Shown: piece after piece, positions 1 to 8,214 of the stretch
How positions within the stretch are numbered: position 1 is the first letter of the stretch
How the letters are laid out: each line of letters starts with the position of its first letter
Source: Jatrophihabitans sp.
GTDB taxonomy: Bacteria > Actinomycetota > Actinomycetes > Mycobacteriales > Jatrophihabitantaceae
Direction of reading: 5' to 3'
DNA length: 42,671 nt
NCBI GenBank assembly: GCA_036399055.1
Contig: DASWNX010000032.1
Span: 1-42,671 of the forward strand
Translations under genes and position numbers: made by a program
Notes under the pieces: model-generated
The model's database searches: none
What the model saw: the letters and a program-made list of their open reading frames with translations, nothing else
Told to the model about the DNA's origin: nothing

Positions 1-37
1 GGCCAGGCCGGACCGAGCCGGGCCGTCGGCCGGCTGA

Positions 38-1018
38 ATGGTGATCGACACGATAGACACGCCTGCCGACGCCGCGCCGGTCAGCCGGCCGACGGCGGCG
101 GCTCGCGCGGTCACCAGCTACCTGGACCACCTGGCCGTCGAGCGCGGCTCCTCGGCCAACACCCTGAGCTCCTACCGCCGTGACCTGCGGCGCTACCTGC
201 GCTACCTCGACGAGCACGGCATCGACTCGCTGACCGAGGTCCGAGCCGCGACGGTGAGCGGCTTCCTGGCCGCACTGCGCGAAGGCGACTCAGATCATCC
301 GGCGCTGTCGGCGGCCTCGGCCGCCCGGGCGGTCGTCGCGGTCCGCGGCTTGCACAAGTTCGGCTACGCCGACGGCCAGCTGGCCACCGACGTGGCCCGT
401 GAGGTCAAGCCACCCGCGCCACCCCGCAGGCTGCCCAAGGCCATCGCCGTCGAGGACGTCGAACGGCTGCTGGACGCCGCCGACTTCGATCAGACGCCGT
501 TGTCGGTGCGGGACCGGGCACTGCTGGAAGTCCTCTACGGGACCGGCGCGCGGATCTCCGAGGCGGTGGGCCTGGACGTCGACGACCTGGATCTGCCTGG
601 CCGCAGCGTGCTGCTGCGCGGCAAGGGCGGCAAGCAGCGGCTGGTGCCGCTGGGCTCGTTCGCGGTCAAGGCGCTGTCGGCCTACCTGGTTCGAGTGCGG
701 CCCGAGCTGGCCAGGCAGGGCCGTGGCACACCCAAGGTGTTCCTCAACTCCCGCGGCGGGCCGCTGTCGAGGCAGAGCGCCTGGACGGTGCTGCGCAGCG
801 CTGCCGACAAAGCCGGCCTGGGCACCGACATCTCACCGCACACCCTGCGGCACTCGTTCGCCACGCACCTGATGGAGGGCGGCGCCGACGTGCGGGTGGT
901 GCAGGAACTGCTCGGCCACGCCTCGGTCACCACCACCCAGATCTACACATTGGTGACCGTTGACCAGCTTCGCGAGGTCTATGCCGGGGCCCATCCGCGC
1001 GCTCGGGCACGCCCGTGA
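38..1018 (+). CDS. xerD: Tyrosine site-specific recombinase XerD
   Basis: Tyrosine recombinase that, with XerC, resolves chromosome dimers at dif sites near replication termination. The 326-residue protein has an N-terminal SAM-like core-binding domain (about residues 22-115) and a C-terminal catalytic domain (about 135-315). The full catalytic set is visible: Arg172 in TGARISE, a Lys in GKGGK (196-200), His268 and Arg271 in HTLRHSF, His294 in LLGHAS and the nucleophile Tyr303. The tail [12 protein letters not shown] is typical of XerD. Gene order with parA, scpA and scpB downstream matches actinomycete chromosomes, so this is the housekeeping enzyme and not a phage integrase. The start is ATG 38; only 37 bases upstream are available, so an earlier start cannot be excluded. 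Confidence 0.93.
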   Translation: MVIDTIDTPADAAPVSRPTAAARAVTSYLDHLAVERGSSANTLSSYRRDLRRYLRYLDEHGIDSLTEVRAATVSGFLAALREGDSDHPALSAASAARAVVAVRGLHKFGYADGQLATDVAREVKPPAPPRRLPKAIAVEDVERLLDAADFDQTPLSVRDRALLEVLYGTGARISEAVGLDVDDLDLPGRSVLLRGKGGKQRLVPLGSFAVKALSAYLVRVRPELARQGRGTPKVFLNSRGGPLSRQSAWTVLRSAADKAGLGTDISPHTLRHSFATHLMEGGADVRVVQELLGHASVTTTQIYTLVTVDQLREVYAGAHPRARARP

Positions 1019-1071
1019 TCGAGCGGGTCGAGGACCGAGCGGGGCCGCGCGGCGCAGGCGGGTCGCAGCCG

Positions 1072-1099
1072 TTCACCGGGACTCGCGGTGGGGTAACCT
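1072..1099 (+). promoter_or_regulatory. Possible promoter for parA-scpAB
   Basis: TTCACC (1072-1077) and TAACCT (1094-1099) are separated by 16 bases, in the 145-base gap between xerD and parA. The -10 fits the actinobacterial TANNNT pattern, but the -35 is only a partial match. This is a pattern call only. Confidence 0.3.
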
Positions 1100-1163
1100 C
1101 CGGACGGGTCAAGCAAGCTGCGCAGCGGCGCGGCAGGGCACTTGCGAGGAGCGCGCACTCTCT

Positions 1164-2120
1164 ATGACGACGTCCGATAGGCCCGGGACCGGACCCGCCG
1201 AGGCAGCGGCGTTCGAGTCGCTCCAGCTGCCGCTCAACGTGGGAGAGCCGGATGCGCGCGGCAGCGGTTCGGCCGATGCCGCGAAGTCGGCTGACCCGGC
1301 CCGGACCCGGCAACGCCGGCCGCTGGTCCAACCGGCGCCGTTGACCCAGCACGGCCCTGCCCGGGTGATCGCGTTGTGCAACCAGAAGGGCGGCGTCGGC
1401 AAGACCACCTCGACCATCAACCTCGGCGCGGCGCTGACTGAGTTCGGCCGCCGGGTGCTGCTGGTGGACTTCGACCCGCAGGGCGCGCTCAGCGTGGGGC
1501 TGGGAGTGCAGCCGCATCAGCTCGAGCGCACCACCTACAACCTGCTGATGGAACGCTCGGTCGGCATCGACGAGGTGCTGCTCAAGACCGGCGTGCCCGG
1601 CATGGACCTGCTGCCGTCCAACATCGACCTGTCCGCCGCCGAGGTCCAGCTGGTGAACGAGGTGGCCCGCGAGCAGACTCTGGCCCGCACCCTGGCGCCG
1701 CTGCTCAACGACTACGACTTCGTGCTGATCGACTGCCAGCCCTCCTTGGGGCTGCTCACCGTCAACGCGCTTACGGCGGCCAACGGCGTGATCATCCCGC
1801 TGGAATGCGAGTTCTTCAGCCTTCGCGGGGTCGCGCTGCTCATCGACACCATCGACAAGGTGCAGCAGCGGCTGAACCCCAACCTGCGGCTGGAAGGCAT
1901 CCTGGCGACCATGTACGACGGTCGCACGCTGCACGGCCGCGAGGTCTACAGCCGGGTGCTGGAAGCCTTCGGCGACAAGGTGTTCGACACCGTGATCTCG
2001 CGGACGGTCCGGTTTCCCGAGACGACCGTGGCCGGCGAGCCGATCACCACCTGGGCACCGACCTCCAACGGCGCCGTGGCCTACCGCGAGCTGGCGATGG
2101 AGGTCCTTTCCCGCCCGTGA
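1164..2120 (+). CDS. parA: ParA/Soj-family ATPase linked to the scpAB cluster
   Basis: Deviant Walker-type ATPase of the ParA/MinD family. In this position it is the Soj-like protein encoded with the SMC-ScpAB loader, probably acting in nucleoid organisation. The 318 residues include the deviant Walker A KGGVGKTT (75-82), DFDPQG (102-107) and the Walker B region VLIDCQPSLG (about 187-196). Residues 1-65 are a Pro/Ala-rich, probably disordered extension. ATG 1164 is chosen because longer in-frame options would overlap xerD and add low-complexity arginine-rich sequence; AGGA lies at 1147-1150, a rather long spacing. The stop overlaps the scpA start by four bases (GTGA), which implies translational coupling. 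No parB is present nearby, so this is not the parAB origin locus. Confidence 0.88.
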   Translation: MTTSDRPGTGPAEAAAFESLQLPLNVGEPDARGSGSADAAKSADPARTRQRRPLVQPAPLTQHGPARVIALCNQKGGVGKTTSTINLGAALTEFGRRVLLVDFDPQGALSVGLGVQPHQLERTTYNLLMERSVGIDEVLLKTGVPGMDLLPSNIDLSAAEVQLVNEVAREQTLARTLAPLLNDYDFVLIDCQPSLGLLTVNALTAANGVIIPLECEFFSLRGVALLIDTIDKVQQRLNPNLRLEGILATMYDGRTLHGREVYSRVLEAFGDKVFDTVISRTVRFPETTVAGEPITTWAPTSNGAVAYRELAMEVLSRP

Positions 2121-3265
2121 GCCGAACACCGCCGCAGGAGAGGGCCCGGCCCTTCGAGGCCGTCACAGGCCCGGCGGCGCCGGCTGACCCGGCCGGCTCA
2201 GCAGTGCCGGCAGGCGCGGCGCCGGCTGACCCGGCCGGCTCAGCGGTGCTGGCAGGCGCGGCGCCGGCAACCCCGGCCGGCTTGGCGGTGCTGGCAGGCG
2301 CGGCGCCGGCAACCCCGGCCGGCTTGGCGGTGGCCGATGAGTTGACGCTGGAGGACCTTCCCGAGGAATGGGACCTGCCGACTCAGCCCGAATCCCTGGC
2401 CGGCGGCAGCACCCGGCAGGTCTTCAGCGTCCGGCTGGACAACTTCGAGGGACCGTTCGACCTGTTGCTGACGCTGATCAGCCGCCGGCAGCTCGATGTC
2501 ACCGAAGTCGCGTTGTCCCAGGTGACCGATGACTTCATCGGCTACCTCAAGGCGGCCGGTGACGAGTTCGACCTGGGCCAGGCGACCGAGTTCCTGGTGG
2601 TGGCCGCGACCCTGCTCGATCTGAAGGCGGCGCGGCTGCTGCCTGCCGCCGACGTTGAGGACGAGGAGGACCTGGCGCTGCTGGAGGCGCGCGACCTGCT
2701 GTTCGCCAGGCTCCTGCAATACCGGGCCTACAAGCTGGCAGCCGCGCACCTCGGCGCGCTGGCCACGCAGGCCGGACGCAGGTTCGGCCGCGTCGCCGAG
2801 ATCGAGCCCCGGTTCGCCGCACTCAGCCCGGAGCTGCGGATCGGCGTCGATGTGCATCAGTTCGCCGCGATCGCGGCCCGCGCGCTGCGTCCCCGTGCGG
2901 TTCCCGTCGTCGGCGTGGAGCACCTGCACACGCCCAGAGTCAGCGTGCGTGAGCACATGACCGCGATGGCCGAGCGGCTGGCCCGCGTCGGATCGGCCAC
3001 CTTCCGGTCACTGGTCGCCGACTGCGGCTCCACCCTGGAAGTGGTGGCCCGGTTCCTGGGGTTGCTGGAGCTCTACCGCGACGGGGCGGTGAGCTTTGAC
3101 CAGGCCGAGGCGCTGTCGGAGTTGAGAGTTCGCTGGATCGGTGGCGCACGCGGCGCCGCCGAGCAGGACAACGCCGCCGAGCAGGACAACGCCGCCGAGC
3201 AGGACGGGTCCGGCCAGCCGACCAGGCCGCTGACCGGCGCCGACCCGGACGAGGAGTACGGCTGA
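2117..3265 (+). CDS. scpA: Segregation and condensation protein ScpA
   Basis: Kleisin subunit of the SMC-ScpA-ScpB condensin complex, bridging SMC heads. The conserved kleisin core begins near residue 98 (VRLDNFEGPFDLLLTLI) and continues through helices such as EFLVVAATLLDLKAARLL. The start used is GTG 2117, overlapping the parA stop, giving 382 residues. The first 95 residues are an unusual Pro/Ala-rich tail built from a 42-bp tandem repeat, and the C-terminus carries a separate 18-bp repeat. A later GTG in the tail (about 2330) would remove the repeats and cannot be excluded. The stop TGA shares one base with the scpB ATG (TGATG), so translation is probably coupled. Confidence 0.9.
   Translation: MSRTPPQERARPFEAVTGPAAPADPAGSAVPAGAAPADPAGSAVLAGAAPATPAGLAVLAGAAPATPAGLAVADELTLEDLPEEWDLPTQPESLAGGSTRQVFSVRLDNFEGPFDLLLTLISRRQLDVTEVALSQVTDDFIGYLKAAGDEFDLGQATEFLVVAATLLDLKAARLLPAADVEDEEDLALLEARDLLFARLLQYRAYKLAAAHLGALATQAGRRFGRVAEIEPRFAALSPELRIGVDVHQFAAIAARALRPRAVPVVGVEHLHTPRVSVREHMTAMAERLARVGSATFRSLVADCGSTLEVVARFLGLLELYRDGAVSFDQAEALSELRVRWIGGARGAAEQDNAAEQDNAAEQDGSGQPTRPLTGADPDEEYG
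2174..2333 (+). repeat. 42-bp tandem repeat in the scpA N-terminus
   Basis: Three full 42-bp units (2174-2215, 2216-2257, 2258-2299) and a fourth partial one (2300 to about 2333) follow head to tail. Each unit encodes a 14-residue block of the form AAPA(D/T)PAG(S/L)AV(P/L)AG. Units 1-2 and 3-4 form two subtypes (GCTGACCC versus GCAACCCC), suggesting stepwise duplication. The period is a multiple of three, so frame is kept. Confidence 0.9.
3155..3208 (+). repeat. 18-bp tandem repeat in the scpA C-terminus
   Basis: Three 18-bp units (3155-3172, 3173-3190, 3191-3208), GCCGCCGAGCAGGACAAC with the last unit ending in GGG, encode the acidic, polar repeat AAEQDN. They lie after the folded ScpA core, just before the stop. 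Confidence 0.9.
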
Positions 3266-3909
3266 TGACCCAGCCGCAGGACATCAGGCAAGACGACGGC
3301 TTCCGGTTGGCTGAGTCAGCCACCTCGGTCGACGCCGGCTCGGGCACCCCGTCGCTGGATCTGGCCGAGCCCGCGGTGCTGCGATCGGCGCTGGAGGCGT
3401 TGCTGTTCGTGGCCGACGGGCCGGTGCAGCTGAGCCAGTTGGCGGCGGCGGTCCAGCGCCCGGTGACCGAGGTCGCGCAGGCGCTGGCCGAGATCACCGC
3501 GGACCTGGATCGGCGTGGCGCCGGCTGGCAGCTGCGGCCGGCCGCCACCGGATTCCGGCTCTACACCCGGGAGCGTTACGCCCCGATCGTGGAGGCGTTC
3601 CTGCTCGACGGCCAGCGCAGCAAGCTCAGCCAGGCCGCGTTGGAGACGCTGGCCGTGGTGGCCTACCGGCAACCGGTGACCCGGGCCCGGATCTCAGCGA
3701 TCCGGGGCGTCAACGTCGACGGCGTGGTGCGTACCCTGCTGGCCCGGGAGCTGATCACCGAGGTGGGATCGGACCCCGAGACAGGCGGCGGGCTGTACCG
3801 CACGACCGACACCTTCCTGGAGAAGATGGGCATCACCTCGGTGGAGGAGCTGCCCTCACTGGCGCCGCTGCTGCCCGAACTGGACACCCTGGACTTCGAT
3901 GAGCTCTGA
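3265..3909 (+). CDS. scpB: Segregation and condensation protein ScpB
   Basis: Second SMC accessory subunit; it dimerises and binds ScpA to complete the bacterial condensin ring. The 214-residue protein contains the two winged-helix domains typical of ScpB: the first near residues 35-110 (LRSALEALLFVADGPVQLSQLA), the second near 115-185 (LSQAALETLAVVAYRQPVTRARI, a strongly conserved ScpB segment). ATG 3265 overlaps the scpA stop by one base. The ScpB end overlaps the pseudouridine synthase start by 11 bases, so scpA-scpB-rluB form one translationally coupled run. Confidence 0.93.
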   Translation: MTQPQDIRQDDGFRLAESATSVDAGSGTPSLDLAEPAVLRSALEALLFVADGPVQLSQLAAAVQRPVTEVAQALAEITADLDRRGAGWQLRPAATGFRLYTRERYAPIVEAFLLDGQRSKLSQAALETLAVVAYRQPVTRARISAIRGVNVDGVVRTLLARELITEVGSDPETGGGLYRTTDTFLEKMGITSVEELPSLAPLLPELDTLDFDEL

Positions 3910-4642
3910 GCAGCCCGACGAGGGCATCCGACTGCAGAAGGTGCTGGCCAGCGCCGGCCTGGGCTCCAGGCGGGCCTGCGAGCAACTGATCGCCGAGGGC
4001 CGGGTCACAGTGGACGGCCGCGGGGTGGCCGAGCTGGGGGCCCGGGTCGATCCGGAGACCTCGGTGGTGCGGGTGGACGGCAAGCGCGTCAACCTACGCT
4101 CAGACCAGGTCTACCTGGTTCTGAACAAGCCGCGTGGCGTGCTGACCGCGATGTCAGACCCGCACGGGCGCCCCACTGTCGGCGATTACGTCGCAGACCT
4201 GCCCGAGCGGCTGTTCCACGTCGGGAGGCTGGACGCCGACACCGAGGGCTTGCTGATCCTCACCAACGACGGGGAGTTCGCTCACCGGTTGGCCCATCCC
4301 TCGCATGAGGTGGTCAAGACCTACGTCGCCGAGGTGCCGGGCCCGGTGGACCGGTCGTTGGCCGGCAGGCTCAAGGCCGGCATCGAGCTCGACGACGGCC
4401 CGGTGAGCGTCGATGACTTCCAGCTGATCGACTACTCGGCCGGCCGCGCATTGGTCCAGGTGTCACTGCACGTGGGCCGCAACCACATCGTCAGGCGGCT
4501 GCTCGACGCGGTCGGGCATCCGGTGGACAAGCTGGTTCGGGTGGCGATCGGCCCGGTCCGATTGGGCGATCAACGACCCGGATCGGTGCGGGAGCTGACC
4601 GCCGTCGAACTAGGTGAGCTCTACCGCCAGCTCGGCCTCTAG
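3899..4642 (+). CDS. rluB: RluB/RsuA-family pseudouridine synthase
   Basis: RNA pseudouridine synthase of the RsuA/RluB/E/F family, probably modifying 23S rRNA. It has an N-terminal S4 RNA-binding domain (about residues 10-68, IRLQKVLASAGLGSRRACEQLI) and a catalytic domain with the signature GRLDADTEGLLILTNDG, in which Asp112 is the expected catalytic aspartate. Its 247 residues fit the family. The gene starts inside scpB at ATG 3899, and this scpB-rluB adjacency is widespread in Gram-positive genomes. The exact rRNA position modified cannot be read from sequence. Confidence 0.9.
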   Translation: MSSEQPDEGIRLQKVLASAGLGSRRACEQLIAEGRVTVDGRGVAELGARVDPETSVVRVDGKRVNLRSDQVYLVLNKPRGVLTAMSDPHGRPTVGDYVADLPERLFHVGRLDADTEGLLILTNDGEFAHRLAHPSHEVVKTYVAEVPGPVDRSLAGRLKAGIELDDGPVSVDDFQLIDYSAGRALVQVSLHVGRNHIVRRLLDAVGHPVDKLVRVAIGPVRLGDQRPGSVRELTAVELGELYRQLGL

Positions 4643-4694
4643 AGTCGTGTGCGACCAGGGTCGGCGAACCGGCCATACGCGAGGAAGGGCACCG

Positions 4695-5057
4695 GTGAGC
4701 GTTCGGGCAGTGCGGGGTGCGATCCAGGTTGAGCTGGACGAGAGGCAAGTGATCTTGGACGGCGTCTCGGAGCTGGTCAAGGAGGTGATGTCGCGCAATC
4801 AGATCGAGCCCGATCAGCTGATCTCGATCCTCTTCACGGCCACTCCGGACCTGAAATCGGAGTTTCCCGCCTACGCCGCCCGACAACTTGGGCTGATCGA
4901 CGTTCCGCTGATGTGCGCCAGTGAGATCGCGGTGCCCGGCGCGCTGCCCCGAACGCTGCGGCTGCTGGCGCACTTTGACACCGAGCTGCGCCGCGGTGAG
5001 ATCAGGCACGTCTACCTCCGCGGCGCCGCGGCACTGCGCACCGACCTGCCGCAATAG
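4695..5057 (+). CDS. aroH: AroH-type monofunctional chorismate mutase
   Basis: Converts chorismate to prephenate, the branch point to Phe and Tyr. The 120-residue protein resembles the trimeric Bacillus AroH class and not the all-helical AroQ class: VRAVRGAIQVELDE at the start, the middle SILFTATPDLKSEFPAYAAR, the active-site region VPLMCASEIAVPGALPR and the ending RHVYLRGAAALR. GTG 4695 is chosen because GAGGAAGGG (4681-4689) is a good ribosome-binding site and the protein begins at the conserved N-terminus. AroH-type mutase next to cytidylate kinase is a recurring actinomycete arrangement. No other aromatic gene is nearby. Confidence 0.87.
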   Translation: MSVRAVRGAIQVELDERQVILDGVSELVKEVMSRNQIEPDQLISILFTATPDLKSEFPAYAARQLGLIDVPLMCASEIAVPGALPRTLRLLAHFDTELRRGEIRHVYLRGAAALRTDLPQ

Positions 5058-5112
5058 GCGCGGCGGCTCCCAGGATAGGAGTCGAACCCCGCTGACCCCG
5101 TACTCTGGGACT

Positions 5113-5131
5113 GCCCGGCCTCCGGTCGGGC
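5113..5131 (+). terminator. Small GC hairpin between aroH and cmk
   Basis: GCCCGGCC (5113-5120) and GGTCGGGC (5124-5131) form an 8-bp stem with one G-T pair and a three-base loop. No T-tract follows, so it could be a weak terminator or an incidental hairpin. Confidence 0.25.
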
Positions 5132-5202
5132 TGGTTCGCCCGCTGACCGCGGTCGCGAACGCACCGCGCAGACATCTGTCGTGACCAGAGTGGACCGCCG
5201 GC

Positions 5203-5904
5203 GTGCCTACCGATTTCAGCGAAGCTCCCGAGTTTCGGGGAGTGGTGGCGCTCGACGGACCCTCGGGCACCGGAAAGTCCACCGTCGCCAAGCTGCTGGC
5301 CCGGCGGCTGCGGACCCAGTACCTCGACACCGGGGCGATGTACCGCGCTGCCACCGTGGCGGTCTTGCGAGCCGGCGTCGACCTCGAGGACCCGGTCGCG
5401 GTCGCGACTGAAGTGGCGGCTAGCCGGATCGACGTCGGCACCGACCCCTGGCGTCGCAGCATCCAGCTCGACGGCCGCGATGTCGAGCGCGAGATCCGGA
5501 CGGCGGCCACCACCGCCGCGGTGTCGGCGGTGTCGGCGGTCCAGGCGGTGCGCACCCAACTGGTCGCCCAGCAGCGGCTGATCATCGGCCGCGCGCCCAC
5601 GGTCGCCGAGGGCCGTGACATCGGGTCGGTGGTCTGGCCCGACGCCGAGTTGAAGGTGTACCTCACCGCCCGCGAAGAGGTGCGGGCCCGCCGGCGGGCC
5701 GGCGAGCTGGGAGACGAGGACCTGAACCGGGTGATCCAGTCCTTGCGGCGACGGGATGACTTCGACTCCAGCCGAGCGGCCAGCCCGCTGCGGCGGCCGG
5801 ACGGCTCGACCGAGGTGGACACCTCTGAGCTGACCATCGACGAGGTGGTCGAACTGCTGGCTTCGCTCGCGTTCCAGGCTGTCAGCACGGCAGACCGTGC
5901 CTGA
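5203..5904 (+). CDS. cmk: Cytidylate kinase
   Basis: Phosphorylates CMP and dCMP with ATP in pyrimidine nucleotide salvage and supply. It has the P-loop [10 protein letters not shown] (18-27), the CMP-binding segment [11 protein letters not shown] (40-50) and the lid arginines around [10 protein letters not shown]. At 233 residues it is normal for the family. The start is GTG 5203. The stop lies inside the start of der (8-base overlap), and cmk-der is a conserved pair. The short Val-Ser-Ala run at residues 105-113 comes from a small in-frame GGTGTCGGC duplication. Confidence 0.93.
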   Translation: MPTDFSEAPEFRGVVALDGPSGTGKSTVAKLLARRLRTQYLDTGAMYRAATVAVLRAGVDLEDPVAVATEVAASRIDVGTDPWRRSIQLDGRDVEREIRTAATTAAVSAVSAVQAVRTQLVAQQRLIIGRAPTVAEGRDIGSVVWPDAELKVYLTAREEVRARRRAGELGDEDLNRVIQSLRRRDDFDSSRAASPLRRPDGSTEVDTSELTIDEVVELLASLAFQAVSTADRA

Positions 5905-7351
5905 AGCCATGACAGATTCCGGAGCCATGTCAGATTCCGATGCGATGCCAGATTCCGAGGCCATGACAGATTCCGGAGCCATGTCCGACCCCGACGCGAT
6001 GCCAGATTCCGATGCCGACGCGGCCGAAGTCCTGCCGGTCACTCCGGTGGTCGCGGTCGTCGGGCGTCCGAACGTGGGCAAATCAACCCTGGTGAACCGT
6101 ATCCTGGGGCGCCGGGAAGCGGTCGTGCAAGACATCCCGGGCGTGACGCGGGACCGGATCGCCTACGACGCCTACTGGGGTGGCCGGCAGTTCACCCTGG
6201 TCGACACCGGCGGCTGGGAGCCCGACGCCACCGGCCTGCAGGCGATGGTGTCGCGGCAGGCCGAGCAGGCGGTCGTCACGGCCGACCTGGTGCTGTTCGT
6301 CATCGATTCGCGCACCGGCGCCACTGAGACCGACCTGGTGGTGGCCCGCACCCTGCGCCGCGCCGGGCGCCCGGTGGTGCTGGCGGTGACCAAGGTCGAC
6401 GACGAGCGCGGCGAGTCCGACGCGGCCGAGGCCTGGTCACTGGGGCTGGGAGAGCCCTACGCGGTCAGCGGGCTGCACGGGCGAGGATCGGGAGATCTGC
6501 TCGACGCGATCCTGCAGAAGCTGCCAGACGCCCCGCCCGAGCGTGAGCCCGTCGGCGGTCCCCGACGGGTGGCCTTGGTCGGACGTCCGAATGTCGGCAA
6601 GTCCAGCCTGCTGAACCGGCTCACCGGCGAGGAGCGCTCGGTGGTCGACGCGGTCGCCGGCACCACCGTCGACCCGGTGGACTCGCTGCTGGAGCTGGGC
6701 GGTGAGACCTGGCGGTTCGTCGACACCGCCGGCCTGCGCAGGCGGGTCACCAACGCCTCCGGCATGGAGTACTACGCCAGCCTACGCACCGCCAGCGCGA
6801 TCGAGTCCGCCGAGGTCGCGGTGGTGCTGCTGGACGCCTCGGAGGTGATCTCCGAGCAGGATCAGCGGGTCATCTCGATGGTCGTGGAGGCCGGCCGGGC
6901 GCTGGTGATCGCTTTCAACAAGTGGGACCTCGTCGATGAGGACCGGCGTCTGCAGCTGGAGAAGGAAGCCGACTGGGAGCTGCAGCGGGTGCAGTGGGCG
7001 CCTCGGGTGAACGTCTCGGCCAAGACCGGCCGCGCGGTGGAAAAGCTGTCCGGCGCGCTGCGCCTGTCGCTGGCGTCCTGGGACCGCCGGATCCCCACCG
7101 GCCGGCTCAACAGCTGGCTGACCGAAGTGGTGAACGCGACCCCGCCTCCCGGTCGCGGCGGAAAGCACCCCCGGGTGCTGTTCGCGACCCAGGCAGACAC
7201 TCGACCGCCCCGGTTCGTGCTGTTCACCACCGGCTTCCTGGAGGCCGGCTACCGGCGTTTCCTCGAGCGCAAGCTCCGGGAGGATTTCGACTTCCAAGGC
7301 AGCCCGATCGAGATCTCGGTACGGGTCCGCGAACGTCAACAGCGCAGCTGA
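5897..7351 (+). CDS. der: Ribosome-biogenesis GTPase Der (EngA)
   Basis: Double GTPase needed for 50S subunit assembly. Two G domains are seen: G1 motifs GRPNVGKS at 56-63 and again at 229-236, DTGG and DTAG switch motifs, TKVD (165-168) and NKWD (about 343) base-recognition motifs, then a KH-like C-terminal domain (about 395-480) ending in [12 protein letters not shown]. Total is 484 residues from GTG 5897, with ATG 5909 as an alternative four codons later. Residues 3-42 form a Met/Asp/Ser-rich extension made from a 54-bp duplication, absent from typical Der proteins. No gene follows directly; tRNA-Pro begins 83 bases downstream. Confidence 0.94.
   Translation: MPEAMTDSGAMSDSDAMPDSEAMTDSGAMSDPDAMPDSDADAAEVLPVTPVVAVVGRPNVGKSTLVNRILGRREAVVQDIPGVTRDRIAYDAYWGGRQFTLVDTGGWEPDATGLQAMVSRQAEQAVVTADLVLFVIDSRTGATETDLVVARTLRRAGRPVVLAVTKVDDERGESDAAEAWSLGLGEPYAVSGLHGRGSGDLLDAILQKLPDAPPEREPVGGPRRVALVGRPNVGKSSLLNRLTGEERSVVDAVAGTTVDPVDSLLELGGETWRFVDTAGLRRRVTNASGMEYYASLRTASAIESAEVAVVLLDASEVISEQDQRVISMVVEAGRALVIAFNKWDLVDEDRRLQLEKEADWELQRVQWAPRVNVSAKTGRAVEKLSGALRLSLASWDRRIPTGRLNSWLTEVVNATPPPGRGGKHPRVLFATQADTRPPRFVLFTTGFLEAGYRRFLERKLREDFDFQGSPIEISVRVRERQQRS
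5903..6010 (+). repeat. 54-bp tandem duplication in the der N-terminus
   Basis: Two 54-bp units (5903-5956, 5957-6010) are nearly identical. Each is built of three 18-bp sub-units encoding a six-residue block with an AM-x-D core and a final Ser or Pro-containing variant, such as AMTDSG. The protein is therefore extended by about 36 acidic residues before the first GTPase domain, in frame. Confidence 0.9.
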
Positions 7352-7434
7352 GCCGCCCGCGCTGGCAGGACCGGCCGGCTGGGTGCGCTAAAGTTGCGGC
7401 GGTTCGCTCAGAGGTGTGACAACGCTGAGCGGAG

Positions 7435-7508
7435 CGGGCTGTAGCGCAGCTTGGTAGCGCACCTGACTGGGGGTCAGGGGGTCGCAGGTTCAAATCCTGT
7501 CAGCCCGA
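7435..7508 (+). tRNA. tRNA-Pro (GGG anticodon)
   Basis: A complete cloverleaf can be drawn: acceptor CGGGCTG (7435-7441) pairs with CAGCCCG (7501-7507), discriminator A7508, a D-arm with GCGCAGCTTGGTAGCGC, anticodon stem CCTGA/TCAGG with loop CTGGGGG giving anticodon GGG, and T-arm GCAGG-TTCAAAT-CCTGT. The 3' CCA is not encoded. It sits alone between der and a lipid synthase gene, with no integrase or attachment-site duplication beside it. Confidence 0.95.
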
Positions 7509-7608
7509 CATCGCCTTGCGCGAGACGGTGTCTTTTCCGACGATGTCGTCGGCGATCGCCTGCTGGCGGTGGTCGGTTGGAGTGAGGTTCGGCGGGAGGC
7601 CAGAACTC

Positions 7609-8214
7609 GTGAGTTCGCAGCCCTCGGCGGTGGCGCCCTCGGCCGCGTCAGGGCCGACGGTGTTCACCCTGCCCAACCTTCTCAGCTTCTCCAGGTTGCT
7701 CGGGGTGCCGCTGTTCCTGTGGTTGCTGCTCGGCCCCCATGCCGACGGGTGGGCGTTGGCGGTTCTGATGCTCAGCGGAGTCACTGACTGGGCAGACGGG
7801 GCACTGGCGCGCAAGCTCAATCAGATGTCGCGGCTCGGGGCGCTGCTGGATCCGGTGGCCGACCGGCTCTACATCCTGGCCACCCTGGTGGGGCTGGTGC
7901 TGCGGCATGTCATCCCGCTCTGGCTGGCGGTGGCGATCATCGGCCGGGACCTGGTGCTGGCGTGCACCCTGCCGGCCCTGCGCCGCCGCGGGCTGACCGG
8001 GTTGCCGGTGCACTACCTGGGCAAGGCCGCCACCTTCAACCTGCTCTACGCCTTTCCGCTGTTGCTGATCGGCTCGCAGCCCGGCGCCCTCGGCGCCGTG
8101 GCCAAACCGATCGCCTGGGCCTTCACGATCTGGGGCGCCGGGCTCTACCTATGGGCCGGCGGGCTCTACCTGATCCAATTCCGCCGAGTGATCACCGGGC
8201 AGGCGGCGGTCTGA
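7609..8214 (+). CDS. CDP-alcohol phosphatidyltransferase (PgsA-like)
   Basis: Membrane enzyme that joins a CDP-diacylglycerol-derived phosphatidyl group to an alcohol; likely a phosphatidylglycerophosphate or cardiolipin-type synthase. The CDP-AP motif D-G-x2-A-R-x8-G-x3-D-x3-D is complete in DGALARKLNQMSRLGALLDP plus VADR. About five to six hydrophobic segments follow, as expected for the family. The start is GTG 7609, with GGGAGG at 7594-7599; this gives 201 residues beginning VSSQPSAV. Synteny matches mycobacterial pgsA2, which lies before the same DUF881 genes. The true alcohol acceptor cannot be decided here. The DUF881 gene begins immediately after the stop. Confidence 0.85.
   Translation: MSSQPSAVAPSAASGPTVFTLPNLLSFSRLLGVPLFLWLLLGPHADGWALAVLMLSGVTDWADGALARKLNQMSRLGALLDPVADRLYILATLVGLVLRHVIPLWLAVAIIGRDLVLACTLPALRRRGLTGLPVHYLGKAATFNLLYAFPLLLIGSQPGALGAVAKPIAWAFTIWGAGLYLWAGGLYLIQFRRVITGQAAV

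Noticed and set aside
1164-3909. Plasmid-type partition system
   Set aside because: parA here is the chromosome-linked Soj-like gene coupled to scpA/scpB, with no parB or centromere repeats.
7435-7508. tRNA-Pro as a possible attachment site of a mobile element
   Set aside because: No repeated tRNA 3' end or integrase gene was seen nearby; XerD is the housekeeping recombinase in its usual place.
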